Program-made: the position numbers and the translations under genes
From: Hydra vulgaris
Taxonomy: Eukaryota > Cnidaria > Hydrozoa > Anthoathecata > Hydridae
Assembly (NCBI RefSeq): GCF_038396675.1
Contig: NC_088922.1
Location: forward strand, 69,772,501 to 69,836,500
Direction: 5' to 3'
DNA: 64,000 bases
Part shown: positions 13,604 to 50,701 of the stretch, piece after piece
Layout: the number at the start of each line of letters is the position of its first letter
Numbering within the stretch: the first letter of the stretch is position 1
Notes under the pieces: generated by a model
Database searches by the model: none
Told to the model about the DNA's origin: nothing
The model's input: only the letters and a program-made list of their open reading frames with translations

Positions 13604-14088
13604 ATCTTTGAAATTAAAGTTTTATATGTTTCAGTTGTTTTTCCGGTTATATTTTTTTTGCCTAGTAAGATTATAAGCAGCTGAAAATATTAACAGCAAA
13701 AAAAAAATTTGACGGGGGTGTTTTGAGATATTGGGCCCCAAAGTTGGTTTATAGAAACTAGTTGGTTTATTAACTTTTAAGCATGTTCCTTTAATATTTC
13801 AGCATTTTAAGTGCATTTATTGAATTCAGCGTCAAAAAAACATTATATATGTTTATTTTTATAGTTTTGTCATTTTTATTTCCTGCTTTTTTCAGAATGT
13901 TATGAAAACTGGGTCATTTTGGGAAACCAGGTCAATATTAAAATTGCAGTATCTTGTCAACCGCTCAACATTTTTAGCTGGAGTTTTGCATGCAATATTT
14001 TTTTATAGTTAGAAATAATGTGTCAAAATATAACACAAAAAGAAGACACGTGGTTCAATGGACTGGGTGATTTGATGTGGAATTACCC
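13604..14088. repeat. Right terminal inverted repeat
   Basis: The inverted partner of 9801-10317. Its outer end reads GATTTGATGTGGAATTACCC. Confidence 0.85.
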
Positions 14089-14099
14089 TTAATTAACAA

Positions 14100-14744
14100 T
14101 GTTGTTAACGCTTGTTACGTTATTTAATATTAGGAAGACAATCGTTTTATGAAACACTACTATAAAAGCAATTTGCGGCAAAAATCTACGAGAAAATAAA
14201 TACAAAGATTTAAAGGGAAGAAAAACAAAGTTAAATGTACAGTTAAAAAAAAAGTTCTTAAATACAAAAATTATTATATATTATTAAAATGATGTATTAA
14301 GTACTTTATTAATATAATAATAAAAAGAGAAATTTATTCATTCATGAAAGATTTTTACCACAAGTAACATAAAAGCAATCTAAATTAATGTAGCAAAAAA
14401 ATGAATATATAGTATTTAGATATAGTTGTAGATATAGTAGATAAAGTAGCATATCGTAAACAATAGAACTATTTTGAAAGCTTCTTGAAAACTTAAATGA
14501 TTTTATAAAGTTTTAGTAAATGCATTTTCCAAATTATATCTTGATTATTTGTCAAACCTTGTTGTTCAAAACTCTAATTTTTTTTCAACTGGTCAACCAT
14601 GACTGCTAAGAATTCATTTTTGGATGTCAAAATAGCAATTTTAATCATTTCAGGCGGTCTTTGACCATTGACCAGCCGTTATTTTCCACGCTGTATATAT
14701 ATGGATATACAAATATATATACATGTATATATATATATATAAAA
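14100..14744. other. AT-rich, no gene; short TA tract at the right
   Basis: Nothing is recognised until a mixed TATA/CATA tract at about 14692-14742. Confidence 0.4.
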
Positions 14745-15105
14745 CCTGCTTGCAGACATTAAGGCATCAATTCCACCAGAAGTTTTGTTTCTTCCAGAGG
14801 AGTTTTCTCCCATGCTTAGATTCTGGCTGCTTTTAGATTATTTTGTTTTTTGTAAGCTCGATCTCCAATTTTGCAGTCTAGAAGGTACCACAAATGCTTA
14901 ATGGAATTAAGGTTTGACTAAAATAATGTTTTAATCATTGGCAGCAGTTTTTTGTTAGGGCCTCTTGCAGCAGTATCAGTTGTAGTTCCAATTAAATTAT
15001 GCTTTTTCATAATTGCAGACTGTTCCAAAAATGACTCTAGTCTGCTTAGTAACTTCTCTGTAGGTCTTACCATTATTTGTCTTATCCATAACTAAGTTTT
15101 ATTGA
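14745..15105 (-). mobile_element. Tc1/mariner-like transposase relic
   Basis: The minus strand from about 15100 reads MDKTNNGKTYREVTKQTRV followed by FGTVCNY, the helix-turn-helix region of Tc1-like transposases, then KRP...QKTAANDxNI, which fits the usual R-P-R-K-T-T linker. Further on, the frame is lost. Only the N-terminal part is recognisable and it is broken. No terminal repeats were found. Confidence 0.55.
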
Positions 15106-15389
15106 AAAATTGTCCAATATTGTTTTACAATGTGCATGTTGCTATAAGTTAATCAATTTTGTTCAATTAATAAATATTTTATGTGTTACATATGTAAAAA
15201 TAATTTTAGTAAACTTAGCAAAATTTTACTTTTTTCCCACAAAACATTCCAAAAAATACTAAATAAGTTTTTTTTAATAGTAGTACTTCTTGATGTTTAT
15301 TTTCACAGTTTTTGGAAAATACAAGTAAATTAATAAGTTAAAAAGAAAAAACTTAAATAAAAACTGATTGTGCCTTATATTTTTTTGCC
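15106..15389. other. AT-rich spacer, nothing recognised
   Basis: No ORF or repeat stands out between the Tc1-like relic and the PLE scrap. Confidence 0.35.
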
Positions 15390-15490
15390 CACTTTATGCT
15401 TTGCCTACAAAAAAAATTGAAATAATTACGTGTGCAAACCAAGAATGTTCAATTGGAATTGATATCTAAATGCAGACATAAATTGTCAGA
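15390..15490 (+). mobile_element. PLE 3' coding fragment
   Basis: The segment containing GAAATAATTACGTGTGCAAA and ACCAAGAATGTTCA parallels 31113-31205, the end of the PLE endonuclease at 30365-31242. In translation it keeps IEIITCANQEC, matching FEIITHANQEC there. Only about 90 bp remain. Confidence 0.6.
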
Positions 15491-15984
15491 GTCATCCAAT
15501 GACCTGATGTAAAAGGTGAGTGTTGAAAACCGTTAAATGGGTTCCCAAGTGCTGACACAAATTGTTTTTGTATCTTGAATAAACCTTAGAAAATAAGTTA
15601 AATAAACTTACCAAAACCAAATATTTATCAAGATATGAACAAATATTAACAAAAACTTTTCAGCTTTTTAGTAACTTCTTATTTTCGTTTCTGGCTTATA
15701 GTTCTGCTTTTTTGTTTTGTTATAAAAGTATCTGGTTTATTTAATGAATGGCGTATTCACTGTAGAGTTTTTATAAACAATTTAATTTACACATGTGCTT
15801 GGGTTTTCCTTTTTTGAATTTGTGATTATAATAAAAAATTTTCCCTGCATTTTAGTGTAATAAGTTCACTGCATTTCTTTTTAGAAAGTATATATATATA
15901 TTATATATATATTATATTAATATAAATATTTAACTCTAAACTTATTTTCTAAGGTTTGTTTAATATATGAAAACAATTTATCTC
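15491..15984. other. AT-rich, no gene seen
   Basis: The stretch holds short TA runs near 15888-15930 and nothing recognisable as coding. Confidence 0.35.
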
Positions 15985-17060
15985 AGCACTTGTGGATTCC
16001 TTTAATTGTCAAAGAGTAAGTTGTTAGACTTCAGGTTAGATTTTCAAAGTTTGGTAATTATGGATTCAAAAACTTTGCAAATAAAAGTAATAAGACTGAT
16101 CAGATCATAGTTTGAGGGATCAGGTCATAGTTTGAGGGGTCAGAATTCCAGATTATTTACAACTTGAAACAACAAATGCCATTTTTTAATTGAAATGATT
16201 CAGATGTCAACAGTGAATTACCTTTCTTTGAGGTGACAGGAACAGAGTGGTCATTAGATTCAAGAAATAAATTAGAGGAAATTTTTTTTACAAAGAATTC
16301 TCTATCCTTGAGAGAGGTATCAAGATCTGACTCATATATTAGAGAATGTTTGACTTGCCTTTATTAATGATATTGCTAAAGGTTTTTCAAACATTTCTTA
16401 AACTTTTTGACATAAAATATAAGATTTAGTAAGTTGAGAAGACCTTTAGCATTAGACAGTATCTTAGCAACAGTATCTTTTTTCATTAGACTTCTTGCAT
16501 TAGAATTATTACTTTTAGCATTAGACAGTATCTTTTTGCATTGGTTTCTTTTAATGATAAAAGATATTGTTTTCTGAAAAGATGTTTTTGTAGAAAAGAT
16601 AAAAGAATTGATTGGGAACAGTAGCTGCATAAAAAAGAAGGTCTGGGGAAGAAGAAATTGGATAGGAAAAAAGTGCTTTCATGCTTGAATTTAGAATATT
16701 ATAAAGAAGATACAGTTTCTAGTAAATTATCAAAGGCCATCAAGTCAAGGCATGAATTCCAGACATCCCTGAGGTTGAAAATGTGCAATGAATTTTGATA
16801 TTAAAGTCACCAATTATAACAATATTGGTTGAGAAATTTTGAGAAATAACTTCGTTGATTTGATTAGAAACAATATGGAAAAGAATGCATTCTTGGGAAG
16901 AAGAAAAATGTAAAAAAGTGTAATCATAGAATCTGATGACAAATTAACTTATTTATAAGTATATGCCAAGTATGCTACTACCAAGGGCTTTTTATGCGGC
17001 GTTGACAATGCACATTAAAATCACTAACAGGGATACCATTTATGTGCAGTATTAAATGAA
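15985..17060 (-). mobile_element. CR1-like LINE relic
   Basis: On the minus strand, the end near 17040-16980 matches the 5' leader of the LINE near 48960-48890 (both carry a TGC-ACA-caatgcacA block and a CAGGGA-ACCAT block). The stretch at about 16930-16750 gives a decayed endonuclease segment around NIVIIGDFNIKIH. The stretch at 16630-16376 has RNQCKKILSNAKS. The stretch at about 16140-15985 reads DPSNYDLISLITFICKVFES, the RT N-terminal region of the same family (compare D-P-S-N-Y-R-P-I-S-L-L). There are many stops and deletions. Confidence 0.75.
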
Positions 17061-17079
17061 CATGATGATGGTCAGTGAA

Positions 17080-17310
17080 CATATTACTAGAGCAAATTAC
17101 TGCAACAGTGGAATATATTTCACTGGAACAAGTTACCGGGGCATAGTCTAGAACATGTCACTATAGCAAATTACTAGGACATACCGCCGGTACAAATCAG
17201 CAGAGCAAATTACTAATTTGTATTAGTAAAAAAAAATCCCTGGATTATGTTAATAAAAAAAAATTTTATAACATCTTACTGGAACTAATTACTGCAATGT
17301 ATTACTGGAA
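17080..17310. repeat. Irregular tandem repeat around a GGAACAAATTACT motif
   Basis: Variants of ACTGGAACAAATTACTG recur about ten times at 15-25-bp spacing, with a short insertion of A-rich sequence near 17220-17270. No gene is recognised. Confidence 0.5.
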
Positions 17311-17383
17311 CAAATTAATCTAAACTGCTAGTAAATAAATTAAATTCATACTTATTGCTAAATTTGTATTATACTAAACTCTT

Positions 17384-17826
<443 letters not shown>

Positions 17827-18035
17827 ACATTTAGTCAACTTGACAAACAGATATTTCTTGGCATGGTAACCTTGACTCATCTATTGAAAGAGGTTTGTAG
17901 TAAACATGGTTATAGATTATTTGAGTTTAATATTATTTGTATAGTATGGATGGAGCATTTGTTCCTGTATTATGGATGAAGCATTGTTATTAGTTTTATA
18001 TATAATTGCCATTATGTTTTTTTTTTTAAATGCAG

Positions 18036-43942
<25,907 letters not shown>

Positions 43943-44039
43943 ACTATAAATTATTATAAGTATAATCCGATATATATCTCGAGTTAAGTTTTAAAAATTT
44001 TATAAAAGCTTTAATATATTCATACCTGTAGTAATTATA

Positions 44040-44064
44040 TATTACATATATATATATATTTAAT

Positions 44065-44116
<52 letters not shown>

Positions 44117-44128
44117 ATATATATATAT
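44040..44128. repeat. (TA)n microsatellite downstream of TMEM94
   Basis: TA-rich repeat with TTTAATAGATA and ATTTATATA interruptions, within 200 bp of the stop codon. It may affect the 3' UTR. Confidence 0.9.
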
Positions 44129-44457
44129 CGGTAATTAGTATTTATTTTTTATTCATGTTCAAAGATATTTACATTATTTCTATGTTTTCGTCTTATTTTT
44201 AAGACTTGTGTAAGTTAATTGGTCTTTAAAATGATAAGTTCAAACGAAATAAAGAAGAGTTTTTATATAACTACGCCATAAATCGTCAGACATTTTATTA
44301 AGAGAAAAAACCAAAGCGATAAGATTCCGGATATTTTTTCAAATAAAAATCGAACGCAAAAAGTCTTTAAAAAAATTTTATGAAAAAATTGTAAAATATC
44401 AAAATCACATCTTGGTGACTACAATGCTGATTAAAACTTTAAAACATCGTTTTAATA

Positions 44458-44612
44458 TGGGAGTTGTCCACAAATTACGTCGCGCAATTTTTGAACCCCT
44501 CCCCCCTCGTCACAACATTGTAATTCTTTAGTAACAAGTTCCGTATGAGTCGTCACAAAATCACTAACCCTATCCCCTCCCTAACACATGACGTAATTTA
44601 TGGATGACCCCA
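44458..44612. mobile_element. 155-bp MITE with TA target duplication
   Basis: TA (44456-44457) precedes TGGGAGTTGTCCACAAATTA CGTC; GACGTAATTTATGGATGACC CCA is followed by TA (44613-44614). The ends are inverted with few mismatches. TA duplication and length suit a Tc1/mariner-type MITE. It is markedly GC-richer than its surroundings. Confidence 0.8.
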
Positions 44613-44837
44613 TAGTTACACTAGGATGTCCATGGTAGTCATTTTGGCTACTAAGATGTTTGAAAATAATATCCTGCGCGTAATATTAAGCTTTGGATGA
44701 AACCCTCGTTTGACTTTTAATAAATTTATGGCCTTTAAACACCGAAGTAATGCTTTTACTTTAATATCGACTAAGACTGCATAAATATAAAAACAATTCG
44801 AGAAAAATAAAAGGATGTCAATGTTAAACAAGCATTG

Positions 44838-45009
44838 ATCAGACCTGGCGCAGTGGGTTAAACGCTTGTCTTGGTTTGATGCCAACTCTGGACACATTTG
44901 TGACAAGAGTAAGAGTAAAAGTGAACTTCCTAGTTAAATGCTCTTCCACAGAGCTCTTTGATGAGACTGTAAAAACTTCTTGTAGTACCTTAACTAATAC
45001 AAAAAAAAG
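44838..45009 (+). mobile_element. tRNA-derived SINE, same family as 59921-60088
   Basis: Box A TGGCGCAGTGGG (44846-44857) and a box B-like GGTTTGATGCC (44873-44883) head the element. The body contains GTGAACTTCCTAGTTAAATG and CACAGAGCTCTTTGATGAGA, and the end is A-rich. The body matches 59943-60017. Confidence 0.75.
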
Positions 45010-45719
45010 GTTATGAAATGATTTGCTATATTAAAAATATAGTTCACACTACGTATAAATAAGTTTTCAGAGTACTTAAATTATTTGAATTTGTAAAATT
45101 TTTAAATGTTACTTTGTTGTACAGGCCACGATGTAAAATAGAGAAATGCGTGAGATTAGTTTTTGCAAATGGTACGTTCTAGTTTCCTTTTCCTCTTGTG
45201 TCCTTTTGATCGGCCCAAGTTTGTATTTTAGCATGAACTTTTAATTTTTAAATATGCTAATTAGAAATGTATCAAATAAAATAATATTTGATAGACATTT
45301 AATGCTTAAAAGCATTAAAAGTCTATCAAAACATTAAAAAGTGACATTAAAAGTGCCTCGGCATGTGAGAGTTAATTCTCATTACAAACTATTCTAACAG
45401 CGTGTTTTTGATTTCGAGAATATAATAGCTTTGTGGGAACGAAAAATAATGAAGCTTTTTAGGGAGACTATATGAAGAACAATGAAGAAGGAACTACTTT
45501 GGGCTTAAGTTCACAAGTCTTTTTACTTTTACTTGAATTAACAGACACAAACATACTTTTGTATTTTTAAATAAAATAAAAAAATCTTGTAATATTTCTT
45601 ACTGTATGTATTTATTTAATATTTGCAATTTGTCGTATTCTTATTGTAATTATGTCTTAACTTGTTTTATATAACGAGTATTTGTAAATTTATGTAATGA
45701 GAAATTTGTAAAAAATATT
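45010..45719. other. Intergenic, no feature recognised
   Basis: There are short inverted stretches (for example TTTGATAGACATTTAATGCT near 45290 with AGCATTAAAAGTCTATCAAA) but no gene. Confidence 0.4.
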
Positions 45720-45724
45720 TTACG

Positions 45725-45890
45725 CTTACTATAGGGGCTTGATGACAAGACTTCTTTCTTCTACTTGCTTCTGTGGTTATTAATTTTTTTTTTTTCATTT
45801 AAATTTTATTGATAAAAATTGTACAACAACATCGTTGTAAAATGTTTATAAATGACGAAATAAATGTTTCTAATCTAAAAAAAAAAAAAG
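45725..45890 (+). mobile_element. LINE 3' end with poly-A
   Basis: GGGGCTTGATGACAAGACTT, then TTGTACAACAACATCGTTGT, GACGAAATAAATGTTTCTAA and an A13 run. This looks like the 3' end of a non-LTR retroelement. No RT remains. Confidence 0.5.
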
Positions 45891-46426
45891 TCTGAATCAT
45901 TGATGAATCTCTCTAAAAAAGCCAGCTTCTGCCAATCTATTTTTTAATTTTTGGTTTGTATTGGTGTAAGCATTGGGGGCCTGATAAAAAATGACCTCGT
46001 TGAACAATTAGGTAACCTCCTAGAAAAGGTCTTTTGGTTAAAACACTCCTGGGCAGTTATTAACTTCTAAACTGTTATCCATAAATAAATGTTGTACATT
46101 ATAATTTAGACAAAATCTAAACACCAATGAAAAATATGCTTAAACGAGTAAAAGTCTTGCAATTTAAAAGTCTCTAACGGACGGTAATGTAAAATTTTAA
46201 AACCACTTGACGGCAATGTAAGATTTTAAAATCACTAGACACCTATTGGTATATATAATCAACATTTTAAAAAATTTAATAGCATATTTTGAAGTCCTAA
46301 CTTCTGTTGGTATTAGATCCTAACTTTTGTTAGTATTAAATCCTAAATTTTCAGAGTGTAAGAACTTTACTTTTTAGACTCGAGATGAAATCGAAGTTGA
46401 AATCGAGATGAAATCGAAGAACACTT
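45891..46426. other. Intergenic, no gene
   Basis: Contains short internal duplications (for example CACTTGACGGCAATGTA / CTCTAACGGACGGTAATGTA; GATCCTAACTTTTGTTAGTATTAA twice). Confidence 0.4.
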
Positions 46427-49400
46427 CTACAAGACAATAACAGATATGTTGTCCGGGCCACAAGCTGTAGAAGAGTCTAGGCAGGAAATCAATTTAGATA
46501 CAAAAGCTGGAGTGTTACGAATTTCAAGCAATAAATCAACCTGTTTGTTGGCAATATCAGGTAGAACGCAACTAGTGGAATCAAGAGATGATATTGATGA
46601 ATAGATTTTAGCAAACAATTCAGCTTTGTTTTTAGGTGAGGTGACTAAGTCTGAACCATATAAGAGAGGTGGAATTAAAGATTTGCCCTTATTATTAATA
46701 CTATTAAAGATTCTCCTGAAGTCACGAGAGCCTAATTTTTGAGATTGACGAGACTTCATGACCTGAGAATAGCGGGTTTTGGCGTTAGACAAAACCTTTT
46801 TTACAATGGTTTCTGGCAGTATTAAACAGACGTCTGTTTTCTGGAGAATTGTTTTGCTGATAGATATGAAAGTAACAGTTTCGATTGGCAATCGCAGCAG
46901 CATTGTGTGAGGAAAACCATGGAGGAGAGTGAGATTTGACCTGGAATCGTCGAGAGGGAACAAAAGTTCCACCCTCTCTGACCTCTTCTTAGTTCCACCC
47001 TCTCTGGCCTACAAAAGCTAATTAATATCTGTAACATTTACACAAAAGAAAATTGCATAAAATTGAATGCTGACAAAACCGAGTTTTTGGTCACCGGAAA
47101 ACATCAAATTAAAAAATGCATGATAACACTCAACCACCAAAAAATAAAACTAGACAATAAACTTACTCATCTAAGCTTTATATGGGACACAAAATATTCA
47201 CCAATTGCCTCACTTAATCGTTTAAACATTGATAACCGAATATCCCATTTCCGGGCAGTAATACAGTCTTTAATTCAAGCTGGAATTCGTTTTGTTCACC
47301 CAAACTCTATTGTCCAGTTGTATAAAACTTTAGCTGTTCCAACACTAACGTATGGTCTTGAGCTTTGCGACCATAAAGAAATGTTATTGTAAAAGCTTGA
47401 TATAGTAGGAAGAATTGCACTGAAGTCACTACTAAACGTTTCAAAACATAGTAAAAATTATATACATCCCCTATTTTGTATTGAAGATATATCTATAGTT
47501 ACGCAACAAAATAAGATAAACTTATTTATTCGCCTGTTGAAAAATAAAATGACATTTGATATTCTTAAGTCGCAGTTGAACAACGAATCAGGTCCACGAC
47601 CTTTTGTAGATAGCGTCAAGGCTCTGTGCAATAGTCATAAATTAAATATAGAGAAACTAATGCAACACAAAGAAAAAATAAAAATTACCGGTTTAAAAAA
47701 TATAATTCCTGAAATGGATCTTAAAATCCTAAAATGTGCAGTTGAGTACTGGAACTCAAAAGAACAAAGAACAATCTTCAAGGATGTTCTTGGAAATAAA
47801 ATTCCTAAATCCTAGAGATTTTTTTTTTTGAAACTTTTTATTTACCTTACTTGTAATATATAGTGGGTGTTTAACAAATATATAAATTAAAAAAAAAGAT
47901 TCCATGCCAGCCTGAATCCACGAAGTTATGTAAGAAGCACATTTGTCGACAGGAAGACAAAAGATATCTACCCAAGGGCCATCACGAAGAAAATTACGTA
48001 AAGAATCCCAGTCAGCTTTAAGGTAGTTGTAAGAGGTACGATAATAGGGGGATTCAGATGATAAAGAAGAATGAGATATTAGTTTTAGTGAGATGAAACT
48101 GTGATCAGAAGCACCTAAGTGTGAATGTGGAGAAACTGAGCACTGACTAGGATCAGAAACAAGACATAGTAGTCGAGTAAAGAAGGTAAATGATTCGGGT
48201 TGTCAGGAAGGCGAGTTGGAAAGTTGACTATTTGAGTTAGGGATTGTGAAAGGCAAAAGTTGTAGGCTTTAATGCCTGCAGAATCGCTGACACTAGAGCC
48301 AAGCCATTCAGAGTGGTGAGCATTAAAGTCACTGAAAGCAACTATATTAGCTGATGGATATAGAGAGAGGGCTTGGTCAATTTGATCAGAAATAATATCA
48401 AAAAGAGTCCAGTCTTGAGATAAAGGAGAGCGATGTAGAACAAAGAGAAAGGCAATAGAGTGAAGTCTGTGGATTCAAACCTAGTTTCACGATAAATGGG
48501 GGAATTGTTACGAATGTAAATGCCCAGGCTAAGCATGTGACTATTGGAGCCTTTACGAATTAAAGGAAGATAACCATCAACACTAAGATTGCAGGATGAG
48601 ACAGCTGAACTCAAATTAGTATCACAAAGAGCAAGTAGATCTGATGAGCTTTGCAAGAGATAAGGCTTAGTAGAGGAAAAGTTACTTTGAAGACCACGAA
48701 TGTTAGTAAATGATAGATTTAGAAAACTTGGTGATGATGATGGTTTTTTGTGTTTTATAGTTTTTGGTACTTTATTCATTTTTAAATTTGTTGAAGAACT
48801 TGACTCAAAGCATAGATAGTACTCAGAACACTGTTTAATAGCATAAGCAATTGCCTCATTGCTATTAATAAACCCTAAGCCGTAACAAAGGGATCCAAAT
48901 GTGGCCTTGGCAATGCACACCAAAAGTAAAAACAGGGACACCATCCATGCGCAACATAGCACTGTTAATACTTTGATATTTTTCAGCTGTTGATGGAATC
49001 AGCCTCTCTGAGAGCTACCACAGAGTTGGGGAAACCTGACTACCAGCCGGCCTCAAAACAATAAAACTGAGTTTTAGAGCTGTACCAACATTAGAAGATA
49101 ATAGAATGAGTTGCCTAGTCATAAAAACAGAGACACAAGCAAAACCCATGCATTGAGTCAAGAAGATCCAGCATTCAACATCCTAAACTGGAAACAATGT
49201 ATTAAAAATACATCTGCGTCAGCCTAATAGATGAAGAAGGGGTGCGAGGCTGGTCAACAGATAGAATCTGTTTACCCCTTAAGTCTTTGCCGGATGCATT
49301 TAACTTCTGCCCAGGATAAGTATTTTCATCGAGACACCATCTCTAGCCTTTACTCAACCAAGAGCTCCAAAGCAGGGGGTGTTTTAAGTCGGAGTTGGCA

Positions 49401-49500
49401 TCTCCTAGCCTTTGTGTAAAAAGGCGTATCCGACAAGGCAGCAGGACATGAAGCAGATTGTACTGGGTTATATGTTACCAGTATAACCTGACCTGACATT
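46427..49500 (-). mobile_element. CR1-like LINE, split by a second LINE
   Basis: The minus strand carries, in order, a 5' leader (about 49500-49000), the endonuclease-domain start at about 48962-48342 (NLSFTNIRGLQSNFSSTKPY, DLLALCDTNLSS, GIYIRNNSPIYRETRFEST), more endonuclease down to VDKCASYITSWIQAGMESF at about 47950-47900, a gap filled by a + strand LINE, then VPSRRFQVKSHSPPWF near 46975 and the linker to RT at 46820-46427 (KVLSNAKTRYSQVMKSRQSQ, GSRDFRRIFNSINNKGKS, SSTACGPDNISVIVL). The RT itself is absent. Frameshifts are few, so it is comparatively young. Confidence 0.88.
47000..47895 (+). mobile_element. LINE 3' fragment nested in the minus-strand LINE
   Basis: The + strand frame from 47063 to 47815 is open except for one TAA (47390-47392). 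It gives LNADKTEFLVTGKHQIKKC, NRISHFRAVIQSLIQAGI, VPTLTYGLELCDHKEMLL, then SKHSKNYIHPLF and KNKMTFDILKSQLN: the end of RT and the C-terminus of another LINE family. A short 3' UTR and an A9 tract end at about 47895. TTCCA flanks both sides (about 47011 and 47896) as a possible target duplication. It interrupts the host LINE between GMESF and VPSRRF. Confidence 0.85.
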
Positions 49501-50700
49501 GTAATTATAATAATTTAAATAAATTAATTACTTTCCATACAATTGTTGTGCAATTACCTACAATTACTTTCCATACAGCAATCGTTTTTACAAAGTTACA
49601 TTTAAAAACAGTAATAAACTGACAAAACGTAGCAACTAACGATGACATAAAAACGACTCTTGTTGAAAAAATTATAAAGATTTAGTAAATAAATTAATAT
49701 AATCATAGTTGTTATAATATAATAATCAAAATATATAGCAAATATTATGACCAAATAAAAAAATACAATATAAACAGAAAAACACTGAGAAAATCAAAAC
49801 AAAACAAAAGTTTTAACAAACATTACAAACAAAAACAAAAAATTACCTTAGGCAAAAAAAAAAAAAAAAAAAAAAAAACTTATGATTAAAAAAATAATAA
49901 TACCCGGGAGAATAAAACACATATAATAAATGGCTAAAATGAAAATAAAAACAAATAATATATAACTGTATAAAAAATTAATATATCACTAAAAATAAAT
50001 AATAACTAAAAAAACAAAAACAAATGACTTATAAAAAATAATAAGTAAAACTATATACGCTAAAAAACTGAAGAAAAATAAATAAATAATAAAATAAATA
50101 ATCCTAAAAAACATATGAAAGAAAACTAAGGAAATATATGAAAAAGTAATAAAAATCTTGATTTGCCGATCGAGGTTCCGACGTTTATATAGTTTTTTTT
50201 TTCTTTCTTTGCCATTCTTTTTATATATATCATTCATTAACGTTTTTTTTTTAACTTCTATTTTGATTACTTTTTTACTTATTTTCTCTCAGATATTTCT
50301 TTTTCTTTTCTTCTTTTAAAACATTTTATTATTATTCTTTTTTGCTGATTTTTCGTTCAATGTTTTCTTTTCCCTTTTACTTTTTTCCTTTTAAAAAGTT
50401 ATTTTCAACCGTTTGAAAAAAGCATCCACTGGTCCAAAGGTGGTCCTGAGATGCCCTGATATTTTTTAATTAGATTTTTTGTATTTGTATATATTTCGTC
50501 AATAAATAAATAATTTTATAATGTACTTGTAAAAAAAATATGTTCTTTAAACTCTGACTGTAGCAAGCAGAAGATAATCACCTTGCTCCTTAACTAGCGA
50601 AATAGTTAATTTTATTAACTTACACGTTTAAATTCATAAAATATATAAGTATAAAATTAGTTCTTACATATTTAAGAGTTAAACATACACATACATTACT
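49501..50700. other. Intergenic, very AT-rich, no gene
   Basis: Only A-runs (49854-49879) and low-complexity A/T sequence. The 82-codon minus-strand open stretch at 49989-50237 is low-complexity hydrophobic and is not called. Confidence 0.4.
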
Positions 50701-50701
50701 A

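Larger units (their letters stand above)
9793..14096 (+). mobile_element. 4.3-kb DNA transposon with about 500-bp terminal inverted repeats
   Basis: The ends are exactly delimited. TTAATTAA (9793-9800) precedes GGGTAATTTC, and GAATTACCC is followed by TTAATTAA (14089-14096). Arms of roughly 490-520 bp (9801-10317 and 13604-14088) are highly similar when inverted, including ATCAAATCACCC, CCAACTTTGGGGCCC and GCTGCTTATAATCTTACTAG. TTAA or TTAATTAA would be the target duplication, but TTAATTAA is its own reverse complement, so part of it could belong to the termini. The interior carries a broken transposase-like gene. The superfamily is not certain: TTAA-type duplications are known for piggyBac and Kolobok, but I do not see their signatures. 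Confidence 0.85.

Noticed and set aside
9793..14096. piggyBac assignment from the TTAA ends
   Set aside because: The protein lacks the piggyBac signatures I would expect, and the inverted repeats are far longer than usual. Family left open.
49989..50237. 82-codon hydrophobic minus-strand gene
   Set aside because: Translation of low-complexity A/T DNA.
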